Position numbers and translations under genes: made by a program. The notes below the pieces were generated by a model that saw only the letters and a list, made by a program, of their open reading frames with translations, did no database searches and was not told where the DNA came from. 64,000 nt of DNA from Archilochus colubris (lineage: Eukaryota > Chordata > Aves > Apodiformes > Trochilidae): contig CM041084.1 in assembly GCA_023079485.1 (NCBI GenBank), positions 62,715,709 to 62,779,708 on the forward strand, read 5' to 3'. Numbering within the stretch: position 1 is the stretch's first letter; every line of letters begins with the position of its first letter. Shown piece after piece: positions 50,764 through 62,000 of the stretch.

Positions 50764-52860
50764 CTTGGAAGTTCTAGCTTTGCCCTAATTTGTCCTTTTA
50801 CTTTGAGGCAATTCCTCTGTTACTGTTTTTTTGGTTCCTCCAGTTCTTTACTTGTTTCACCCCATTTGGACTAAAAAGCTTTCAGGCAAATTCTGTCTCT
50901 TATTATGTGTTCAGCCCTCTGCTGAACTGCTGCCATTACAAGCTATTACAATAGCAATAAATTTTAAAATTAGAATATTTGCACATCATGGGAGGACCAG
51001 TGGTAAATCCAATTTATAAACTACATTACTTCTGATAACTACAATTCTATATTTCTTCACTTTCATGGAGCTCCCTGCACCTATTCAGTTCTGGTGTAGG
51101 TGTACTGACATGAGCAGTTTTCTTCCAAATTCACCAGCCACCAGCTCTTTTTCTGTCAGGATAAATCCTACTGGTACTGAGCAACATCTCCAGAGTTCCA
51201 CACGACACTGACTGCCTGGGAACTAGAAAAATTGCATCTCTCTAATCCTCAAAGCTTGCTTAAACAGATTTGCTGGCACTATGCCTGTGCTAGAGGACAG
51301 GAACATTTAAAATCACATAATTTTTTGGCTCATTGAAACCATTCTGTTGCCCTGTTTTCCAGTGCCATTCAGCCTGATTTGCAAGTAATTTTCTCAATGG
51401 AGCACTTGACAAGGTTGGGAGTGTCCTGTGCTCAACACTGCATTCTAGCCATAAGCCTCACTGGTGCTGGTTGGTTTTCTGGTGCTGTCATCTTGCTAGG
51501 AACACTTTCCTTCCCAGGTTTTGGCACAAAAAATTTCCTACTTAGTCATCAGATGCCCAGTGAAGCTTACTTCATTCAGACAGATTCTCTACTTCTTTTT
51601 TTTTTATAGTTCACTTTCAGGATTCATTTCTGCTTGTTAATGCAAGCCTCCGAGCATGCTGCTGCTGTGCATTTTTAAACACTTCCCCAAATGTCATCTC
51701 TATTATTTCCAAACTCTCAGACTCTTTGGGGATAGCTTAGATGCAAATGAGCTGTCAAAGAAAGATTACTTGAACCAACATTCAGAATGACAAAAGGCTT
51801 ACAGACTGCATGCACAGCACACGGCTTCCAGCTTCCCAGTCAGCAGTTATTTGCCAAAATCAAGGGTTTATACACAGTCCAAAAAAATGTTCCGCTTTTC
51901 TACAATGGGGCACAGTTATTCTCCATCAAAAGATTTAAACCTCTTAGATCTGAGAAAACTCTGATTTCTATGGCTTCTCAGCTGTTGCTCAGTTACTCAT
52001 TCAACCTCTACATTCTTTGTGCCTAAAAATTCACTTTGGAGCTTGCTGTCCTCTGCACAGTGGGGCTGTTGCTCCCTGAGACACACATCTTGGTGGTGTT
52101 GCACAGGTGGATTAGAAGAAAAACTGTACTCACCTTGCCCTGTGCAGCAGCCTGAGAAACACTGAGTGTTGTTCTAATAGAACAAACCAGGACTTCTCTT
52201 TAAAAGTGAAGAGGCTCTGTGAGAATGGGCAATGCAGTCATTGGAAGCAAAGGCATCATTTTGTGGCATCCAGCTCTCTAACTGCAGCTGGCACTCCTGA
52301 TCCTACTATGGTGACACACATTTTGCTGAAGATTTTTTTGCTGATTTCTTCAGCAGGAAATAAGAGCCCTAGAGGCTGGGAAATTCAACCAAATCCTGAC
52401 CTGCTTTAGCTCTCAGTATTATACACAGGAGATCCATACGCTGTCATTAAAATAGGATAGCAAGTCCAATTTATCCCTCATACAACTACTGACATCAACA
52501 GAAGGCCCACAATGTTTGAACAGCAGCTTTTTTGTTGTTTTGAAACAAAACAACAGAATTTGTTACCTGAATAATACTTAGCCAAAATTAAACCTGGATA
52601 GAGGCAGAAGGTATTTTGTAGATATTCTGGTTTGCATTGAGCATTGAGGAATTCCAGGAAGAGCAGAGTTTAGGGGGATGCACAAGATATGCTCAGCTCT
52701 GATTTCCTGTGTCTGCAGAGAAATCTTCCCTCCCCATGCTGGAAGTGGTCCAAATGATGTCTTTTTCAGCAAGATAGTAAAATACAGTTTAGAAAGTAAA
52801 CACATTCATTGCACTTTTCATCTCAAGAGCCTAGGCATTAATTAATCAGCACAATATCTC

Positions 52861-52963
52861 TGCAAGCTAAAAGATTATTTTTACTCATTGTGTGGAAAAT
52901 GAGGCATAAGGAAGTGGAGCATCTTAAAAAATGTCAAAAAAAGAAGTGCATCTTAAGAGAAAA
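52861..52963 (+). repeat. Direct repeat copy B (103 bp)
   Basis: Partner of 50,661-50,763, in the same orientation 2.2 kb downstream. Flanking sequence is unrelated, which suggests either an unrecognised dispersed repeat family or a small local duplication that has since diverged. Confidence 0.8.
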
Positions 52964-55900
52964 AAATCTGCCTAATTGGTGATAGCTGTGGGCTAAGAAA
53001 TACTCCATGAAATTGATGAAGTTGTGTTCTGTGTTTTGCATGGCTTATTCCGGCTGAGAGATGCTCTCTGCCCACAAACTGCTGTACCAAGGGTGAATGT
53101 TAATCAGTATGTCATACCCTGCTGGTCCTCAGCTCAAATCACAGCAATCTGTAACCCTTGTCAGCATGGGGTTTTTTTAGGTTTATGGTGTGAGAGCTTC
53201 AGGCTGTAAAATAGCCAAGACAATATAATTTACTGTATCTCCAGAGATAACACCGAAGAAATATTGCAGTGTGGTCAAATTTACATGCTATACTCTGTTG
53301 TCTTAAAGGAAAGTATTATTCAACTGATTAAAAGGGAGTTGTGTCAGCTGCTAATGCTGTTTTTTACAGAATGGGAAAGGAAGAGTGTTGTTTCCATACT
53401 TATGTCACTATCCTTGAATGTGTGTCATGGGGAAACCCTTTGTATTTCCAAGCTCACAAATTCCTTCTCATGTCACTTATAAGGCTAGACTGGGGTGTAT
53501 TCCATAATGGCACCTTGTTTTGGGATCTGCCTCTTATTTTGAGCAGTCTTCCTCCTGGTTCCTTGTGCACGTGCACCTCTTGTCTCCTGACTCAAGCTGA
53601 AATTGCTTTTGTCTCTCATTTTATTCTGCATTTGTTAGAGTGGAATGCCAGGAACAGGATCCTTGGAACCAGAATCAGTGTTACCTTTGCTTCCAATAGC
53701 AAGGCAGAGGTGTCCAGCACCCCAAGAGGATGGGGGGGCTGGAATAGATGGGGACTGCATCACCCTGACTACATCATGTGCATTGAAAGCATAATACTCT
53801 CCTTGGGCAGTCCTAGCTTGGGAAGGGGGAGCACAAGGTACGTACAGTCCTCTCCACTTGCCTCATTAAATTTGATCCCTTAAGAATGATTCACACTGAC
53901 CTAGAAAATGTAACAGGAATGGGTATGTCGGTTACCAGGTTACTGCTGTGCCTTGCAAAATCATGGCAAGCTCTCTCCTATGGGATGAACCTTCACTTTC
54001 TGCCCCAAGTGATACTGCCCTCTGAAAGCATAGGGATAACTGTAGTTGAAGTGGATTTAAGTTCTAGCACAGGTGAGATTACCTGTAGGGTGAAAAGAAA
54101 GTAAAATCCATGGAAATAAGAAGACCCTTCTGCATAAGATTCAAAGATTTTTGCAGGAGGTCAGACTACATCTCTCCAGCTGAGTATTGGCTCTCAACAC
54201 CCTCAGAAACCTCTGCAGCCACATCACCAAATCTACAAACAAGATTTTTATGTGTTGTGTTGAACAGAATAGCAAATTTTTCTCTTTAGACAGAAGAAAT
54301 TGGGCCCCATAGCAGTGATTATTACTGACTTCAGCATCAGATTGTCACTAGTGCAGAATGTTCTGCCTGTATTCCCTGGCAACTTGAAACAATAGCTAAG
54401 GAGGATTGTGAAGGTTGCCCATTTGTTTACAAAGTGGTGCTAACTCTGAGACTCAAAAGGGACATTAGGAAGCTATAATCTGCTGTTTGGTCAGTTGCCA
54501 GAAGTGCTAACCTTTTGTCCTATATCTGCCAGTTTCTAGGGGTCTGTGTTATTCTGGTTGGACAGCATTGCAGCATAGCAGAAATAGAACACTTGAGAAA
54601 TAGCAAAAAAAGAAAGAGAAGGATTTTTTATCTCAAATAAGTAGTACTAAAGCTGCAACACTGGATGTATTTTTTCTTTCTATACTTAAGTCAATTCTAA
54701 AGAGGGATTTTCTAACTAATCTGCATTTGTTACAGAACTTGGAGGAGTTCTACCATTGTGCTACTGACCTGGGAGATCACGTGGCAGAATTTAGGCTTCC
54801 CTCCCTACAGAGTATACTGGTTCTTTGTTATGATAGTGATAGAAAAAAAAGGACAGAAAAGGCTGAACACAGGCCAGGAAAGGCTATATACCCTGGGTTT
54901 GTGGGGAGTCATTTGTGGCACAGTTTTATTTGCCTTAATTCAGTTTACTTGGGTTAGCAAAAAAATTGCCAGGTTTGCAGAAAGTGGAGTAGCATCCAAT
55001 TAATGACTAACCATGCTATTAGCTGGACAAAACAAACACTTTTCACCTGAAATGACATGTAGCTCTCCAGTCAGCCTGGAGAGATGGGGCACTGAGCTTT
55101 AAGGCTTGCCAACTATGAAAATTATAGAAATTCTCTGTGTGTGGAAAACATGGCAAAAAGGCATTGGACATTTAAGCTCAAAATAGAGATTTGTTTGTTT
55201 GGTATTTAAGTGCACATTTATTACAGATCTTGACGTCCTGTCTGAGGGAAAAAGCACTCAGAAAAATGCGTAGATATAAACAAAAATGTATTTCACAAAA
55301 CTTCAGGAAGTTTATTCTCATCACTGTTGCTTTGGTTATGACTCTGAAGTTTGCCTTGTAAGGCAGCTTCCTATTTTGTTCACCATAACTCTTCTTAGTG
55401 CTTTGGACAAGGTCTGTACAAGGATTTGAGAGCTGATCTAGTAGGAGTAAGCACACTGAGTCCTGTAAACAACACATCTTCCATGATTGCTGGCAATATC
55501 CTAGCTGTAATCAAAACATTCTCACCGTGGATAAAAAGCTGGAACTGGAATGTTTGCAGGTGAACTGACCTGTGGCATACTTGGCCTTCCACATCCCCAG
55601 CCCGTGCAAAGCTCATGCTGTGTGCTCAGGCTCCTCCTCCCCTGCAGAACACACGCTCCCACCCAAGTAGCATAGATGAGGGGTAAATCCAGCCATGACC
55701 ACGGGGTCAGACTTACATTTCCCAAAACAGCCACTTGAAATGTTGTCTTTCACCAACAAACAGGCGGCACTCATGTTGTCTGTGCTAGAAGTCATCTAAG
55801 TTAATACTTGCACACCAGCTCTGGGGTTTGCAGATGCTCAGCACGTCTGAAAAACAGGGGCTTTATTTTGGCACTTGTGTACAACTGCCTTAGGGATCTC

Positions 55901-56508
55901 ACTTCAGAAGTGCCATTTGCAAATCTAGTCCTAAATATTTTATCATGTCTATTCCCCTCAGAAGGAGCTCTGCAGATTAAATACAAAATGCTTGTAGAGT
56001 CCTCAGATAAGATACACTACTGACACAGAATGTATTGTTAATTATGATTAATTATTATTATTCTGCGGGCTGACAGGCATCTGATTGACATACACTTTCT
56101 AATCCCTATTCTCTCCCCAGATTTTCTTCCTAATTAGTGTCCTCTAGAACCTTGTAATCACATGCCATGCAGATGAACTGCATGTTATTTAGCCAAATAG
56201 ATTAGAGGAGATTGGGTGACTTCCTCTGTCACAAGCAGGATAAAGAAAAAGAAACGGAGAAAAATTACATGATGTAAATTGTTATTTTCTCCTGAGGGAA
56301 AGAGCCACCAGCAGTGCCCTGAGCAGCGCTGATGACACAAAGCAAGCGGCGGGGCCCTGAGACGCAAGAGCAAAGCTGCCCTCTGCAGGTTACTGAGTCT
56401 GCAACACGCAATAAATCACCTCAGCATCTTGAGGACGGAATGAAGGGGTTCAGAGAGATAGGGGGGAGAAATTGATTCCTTGTGTGTTGATAACAGTTAC
56501 CTTAACAG

Positions 56509-56725
56509 GAAAACAAACAAATAAATAAACAAAAAAAACCCCACAAAATACCCAAACCAAACAAAAAAACGAAAACAAAAATGAAAACAAAAACCAAAAC
56601 CAAAAAAACCTGATCCAAACCAAACCAAATAAACAAAAAAACTCAATCAAACATCAAAACTCACAAAACCAAACCAAAACCAACAAAAAGAAAAGACAAC
56701 AATAAACCAACACCAAAACAAAGCC
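56509..56725. repeat. AC-rich low-complexity tract
   Basis: About 217 bp of almost only A and C in irregular units such as aaacc, aaaac and aaataaac. The minus strand reads as T/G-rich and gives hydrophobic Phe/Leu-rich open frames that are artefacts. Confidence 0.85.
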
Positions 56726-57614
56726 CACCCTGGAAGATGTGGCATCAACATTTTCCAGCAGGAATCTCTCCATGCATTGAAGTGCTCGCTGTGGGGAAAG
56801 ATCAAATGCAGTGAGGGCTTTCAGCCCGCCCAGCCTGTGGTGCGAGGTGGGTGTCCAGCTCAGACCCCCCTGAGACACAGAAGCCCTACTACTTAACTCA
56901 TCTAATATTTGCAATCACTTCTGAACCTTTCCACAATTCCTCCAGCACACCCATTGTTTCCAGAGATGCTGCCATGTGTGTTTCTCCGAGGCACTTTTGC
57001 CTCTGCTTGCTCCAGAGCCTGTGTTTTCTCACTGAAGCTCTGGGACAGCTGTTCATGTTGCCAAGCATGAAGGAAGATCAGGGGATAAATAAAATTTCTT
57101 TGCTGCATTACCTTTCAAGTTGAAGGGCACTTGTAATGCAGCCATTGTGAAGAATTAGAGGGACTTTTCCAATGGGGTGTGAGGATGCATGGAGGAAAAG
57201 GACGAGGAAAAAGCTGGGGGCTACTTAAGTGTGTTGGATTAATCCTGCAGCCAAATATGAAACTTGAGCCTGTGAAACTGACTGCCAAAAAGATGTGGAC
57301 AGGTGAAGACAGGACTGTTGTGGACACACTGCAGGTAGGCCTGTTCTTTACCAAATCAGCTTACAAGTTCAGTGTCACCAGCAGCAACATCCACCTGCCA
57401 ACCCCTCTGAAGTCACAGCTGTGGCAGCACAGACCTGTTACAAGCTGTGCTGTGTAGAAGTGGAGATGGCTGCTGTCAATTTGATGCTTCTAAATTATGT
57501 AAGAGTATCCCATGTAAGCTTTTTTTTGGTGGCCTTTCCATGATGCATGCTTAATTAATTTCTGTGTATGGATCAGGTGTTCATTCCTACATTCTCTCAG
57601 TCTGGACAGTGTTT

Positions 57615-58830
57615 AAAGATCTTTTCCAGGTCTTGCATGCCTGGTGGGTGAGGGGAAGGCTGTGGATGTGGTCTACCTGGACTTCAGCAAGGCCTTTGAC
57701 ACTGCCTCCCACAGCATTCTCCTGGAAAAGCTGTCAGCCCGCAGCTTGGACAGGAGCACTCTGTGCTGGGTTAAGAACTGGCTGGAGGGCCGGGCCCAGA
57801 GAGTGGTGCTGAACGGGGCTGCATCCAGTTGGCGGCCGGTCACTAGTGGTGTCCCCCAGGGATCAGTGTTGGGCCAAGTTCTGTTCAATATCTTCACTGA
57901 TGATTTAGATGAGGGGATTGAGTCCATCATCAGCAAATTCACAGACGACACTAAGCTGGGGGGGAGTGTGGATCAGCTGGAAGGCAGGAGGGCTCTGCAG
58001 AGGGACCTGGACAGACTGGAGAGTTGGGCTGATTCCAACGGGATGAGGTTTAACACGGCCAAGTGCCGGGTCCTGCGCTTTGGCCACAACAACCCCATGC
58101 AGCGCTACAGGCTGGGGACAGAGTGGCTGAGAGCAGCCAGGCAGAAAGGGACCTGGGAGTCTGGATTGACAGGAAGCTGAACATGAGCCAGCAGTGTGCC
58201 CAGGTGGCCAAGAAGGCCAATGGCATCCTGGCCTGGATCAGGAACAGCGTGGCCAGCAGGTCCAAGGAAGTGATTCTGCCCCTGTACTCAGGAAGGGAGA
58301 GGCCACACCTCGAGTACTGTGTCCAGTTCTGGGCCCCTCAGTTTAGGAAGGATATTGAGGTCCTGGAGCGGGTCCAAAGGAGGGCAACCAGGCTGGTGAA
58401 GGAACTCAAGCACAGATCCTCTGAGGAAGGGCTGAGGGAGCTGGGGCTGTTCAGGCTGGAGAAGAGGAGGCTCAGGGGAGACCTCATCGCTGTCTACAGC
58501 TACCTGAAAGGAGGGTGTAGCCAGGTGGGGGTTGGTCTCTTTTCCCAGGCAACTCTCAGCAAGACAAGAGGGCATGGTCTCAAGTTGTGCCCGGGGAGGT
58601 TTAGGTTGGATATTAGAAAGAATTTCTTTACTGAGAGGGTGATCAGGCATTGGAATGGGCTGCCCAGGGAAGTAGTGGATTCTCCGTCCCTGGAGATATT
58701 TAAAAAGAGACTGGATGTGGCACTCAGTGCCATGGTCTGGTAACCGCAGCGGTAGTGGATCAAGGGTTGGACTTGATGATCTCTTGAGGTTCCTTCCAAC
58801 CCAGCCAATTCTATGATTCTCTGATTCTAT
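57615..58830 (+). mobile_element. CR1 LINE, 1.2-kb 5'-truncated copy
   Basis: The longest young CR1 in the window, on the + strand. It spans the reverse transcriptase from before motif A to the stop, the short 3'UTR and the tail ccaattctatgattctctg. The 5' edge near 57,615-57,645 is approximate. It is highly similar to the copies at 39,484 and 18,215 and shares a one-base deletion with the latter. Confidence 0.95.
57644..58743 (+). pseudogene. CR1 reverse transcriptase, frameshifted, altered catalytic motif
   Basis: The first block (57,644 to about 58,127) encodes the RT palm with [20 protein letters not shown] (motif A) and [19 protein letters not shown]. The catalytic motif reads FTDD instead of FADD, at 57,938-57,949. 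A one-base deletion near 58,127-58,129 moves the frame; the second block (about 58,130-58,743) continues with [17 protein letters not shown] to the stop after ALSAMVW. The second block also has a local change, YSGRERPH for YSALVRPH, near 58,287-58,310. The N-terminal endonuclease is absent, so the fragment is inactive. Confidence 0.9.
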
Positions 58831-58853
58831 ATGTAGTCTGTTTGCACACCTAC

Positions 58854-59026
58854 ATAATAGAACAAGAGAACGGCTGATGTTGGAAGGGACCTTTAGGGGT
58901 CATCTGGTCCAACCCTTTTACTCAAGCAGTGTCACCTAGAGATGGCTGCCCAGGACCATGTTCTGATGGCTTCTGAATATCTGAGGCCTTCTCTTTGATG
59001 TTCCCATTCACCTACTTGGGCAGTAG
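58854..59026 (-). mobile_element. CR1 LINE 3' end, old, antisense
   Basis: A degraded reversed tail (aatagaacaagagaa), then gatgttggaagggacc, ggtcatctggtccaaccc and gcagtgtcacctagag, then cccaggaccatg and gaatatctgagg, all of which follow the order of the CR1 3' end. The right edge is approximate. It lies tail to tail with the copy ending at 58,830. Confidence 0.82.
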
Positions 59027-62000
59027 AAGCAGTGATGTCTCTCTCAAGTTCCCAGTTCTACCAAACGTCACCTCTTTACTGCACTAGTGATGGATGCACT
59101 GGTGGAGCTTGTCACAAGAGTGGCACGTGGTCCCTCAAGACTCCACCAGTTCTTCAGTGGGGTCAGCTGTAATCCCAGCTCTCTGCAGTCTGAGGCTGTA
59201 AAACTGAGTGACCAAAGTAGAACAGCTCCTGCTCTATTAAGTACCAAGATTTCTACCAGATGATTTTCATGCTCAGCAAGCACCCTCTGATAAATCTATT
59301 CTGGTGTAGGAGCTAGGTTGTTGTCTAGAAGAAAGCACCTCAGACAGCTTCCTTGACAGGTCAGCCTGGTGCCCCCAGCAGCCAAGAGTACAACCTGGCA
59401 TGGGAGAAAACCAGCAGCAGATACCCAAAACAGAGTCCAGTTCAACTGGTGGTTGTGCATAAAGAGCCCCCAGTAAAAAACTGAACTTATAAATCATACA
59501 TGAAAAGCTTCCTCAATTTATTCCATGTGCACAGATCTTGTAGTGGAGCTATACAGCTAGTACTCCTGCTACTGATGTGCAACCTGCACTGTGTAGCAAA
59601 GCAGTACCATGCAGCCCTGGGCTCCAACCTCTCAAGCCCTCCTGCTCCATGATAAACAAAATACCAGCAAGGCCAGCGTGGTGCAAAGGGAGAGAATACA
59701 AACCATACATGCCAGTTAGTTCTGACCACACAGCCTACCTGCAAAAAGAACTGAAGAGACATCTACAAGTAAAAGGAGACAAAATTCTAGACAGGTTATA
59801 ATTGGCAAGTCTGCATGAGAAAAAAGAGTGAGCTCGGATCTCCTTCACCTGATTAAGTGATGCCTGGAAGTGTTTCAGTGACGCAGGAGGAATTTTTAAG
59901 TAGCAGCCATATATACTTGACAAGATTGCTCATGGCAAAAAACAATGCCAAGATTTCTGATCTGCCTGCCACTGAAATAAATTTGACACTTTCAAAGGCA
60001 CTTGATCAATTATAAATATAAGGTCTACATTCTTCAGAAGAATCACACCAGCCAAGGATTAGCCTGTATTTCCCAGGAAATAGAGTCTTGCTCTGTCCTT
60101 TGAGTATCTACCAGTTTCTAACAATTTCCTCTGCCTGTAGGCTTGCTGCAATAGGAGTGTTTGTGATGCACAGTTTTTATAGGTGTGTACTCTGTCCGTC
60201 TATGTCCATGTCTCTTTTTTTCTCTAAAACACAAATTTAAATCCATATGATGCTCCAGCATCAAAGGCATACAAGGGAAGAAGGCTCCATCTGTAGCATG
60301 GACAAGGTACAAAAAGTCTTGGATGTATTTCTCCTCCAGTCAAGACCACGACATATCTCATCACATCCTGCAGTGCTGCCATGGGCCATTGCTGGGCAGA
60401 GAAGTCTTTGTCAAGCCCCATCCTGCAAGGGGCCATGAGATGGCTCATCAGGAGCCAGGTACATCTGAGCTTTGAGTATGTCACAGCATTTTTCCTGCCC
60501 TCTGGCTTGCATTTCCCCTAAACCTTTTATCATTTATTCTTTTCTCCAGACTTCTTGTTGGTAACCAACTTTAAAAAGTGACAGGGCAGGGGGAGGTAAA
60601 AGTGGTCTTAACATTGCAGAAACAAAAATAAGCTTTCATAATAACATCTGATGGCCCAATAATTGATACAAGCTCTTGAAGCATACAGTCTTGTCATGGC
60701 AATTAGATTTGTAGTCTAAGCATTTCTGGACTTTCTGCCAGGAAGGAACTGGGAAATTAATGAAGGCAAATTAATTATTTGTCCTTGGTTTTTGATGTAA
60801 GAATACAGCTGTTCTTTATCAGCATAATTCATTATTAATGTCTCCCAAAGCTCAGCTCAAATATATGCCCATGTTTTTCACATGCCATGTTTCTGTTCTG
60901 ATTAAATATCAAATGGTTTTTAAATATCAAAATGGTTCTCGATTTCTGAGCTCTGTTCTGAGTTGTGGGAAAAAAAAAAACAAATTACTCCTTTTGATCA
61001 CACACACGGGTTTTACATCATGATACTGTCACTGTCTCCTATAGACACAGTCCCAGTATACGCTAAACTAAGTGAGGGAAGCTAGATTCTGTGCCATGGA
61101 ATATACCAGTCTGCTACACCACAGCTCAAATAAAGGCTTAGGAAAGTAATCAGGAGTAAAGGAAGATGTATTTTTACCAAACCGGGCACCAGACACCATG
61201 ATTCCATTGGATCAGTTTCAAGGATCAGGAAATCAAATGTTTATAGACATTTATTCATTCTCAACTTTTCCCCTCTGTGACAGTGTAGCCCCACACACCT
61301 AATTTAACAAATTCCACAAGATTTGTTTGCCTGGCACCAAAGGGACACTGCAACTCCTTGATTCTCTTGACAAGTCCCTGTTGGGGTGTGCAATATATCA
61401 CTACCTGACAGTAGGGTGTCAGGATGAAAGGAAGTAGCCTGCACCTGAATGTGAGAGGGTCTGGAAACACGGGAACAAAAATAATTGAACTAAAATAACA
61501 AGGCATGAAAAAAGGGAAGCGTAATGAAACGTCCCACCATGTCCTGCACTTGCCATCTGAGCTCTCTAAGGGCCATTTGTGCAGCACATGAGGAAGAGCA
61601 GGGAGCAGCTCTGCTGTCTGTGCCACGGGACTGTCTGCAGCTCCTGACACAGTGGGGTCAGCAAAGGGGATTGCAGGGGAGGCAAGGGGCTGCTGGCCCT
61701 GTAGCTAAATGAGGCCATTCATTCCCTTTCCCACAGAGCTGGGAAGAAGGGCTGAGAAAAGTAATTGTGTTTTGCCTCTTTCTTTCTGAGAAGAGAATGA
61801 GGTGTTGCTTAGGTAGCCTGGAGAAGCTGATTATTGCTTTCCTCACGGTGCTCTCCCTAAAAAGGAAGAGCTTTTGCCATCTAAACACTGTGGAAGAAAG
61901 AAAACCACAGGACTCGGAATCCAAAAAAAAACCCTCTCTTACATTGGTTCTTTTCACTCAAGGTACAGGATCAGCACAATCTTTACAATGTACTGCAGGT

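Larger units (their letters stand above)
50549..57614. other. Intergenic DNA, no gene recognised
   Basis: Holds the two 103-bp direct repeats and the AC-rich tract listed separately. An open frame of 180 codons at 53,341-53,883 and one of 92 codons at 57,179-57,457 have no recognisable domain. An AT-rich homeobox-site-like block (attatgattaattatt) lies near 56,040-56,060. Confidence 0.5.

Noticed and set aside
53341..53883. Open frame of 180 codons
   Set aside because: No domain or signals; codon pattern looks random and overlaps another chance frame.
56036..56062. Cluster of TAAT-type homeodomain-like sites
   Set aside because: AT-rich DNA yields such matches by chance; no conservation evidence available.
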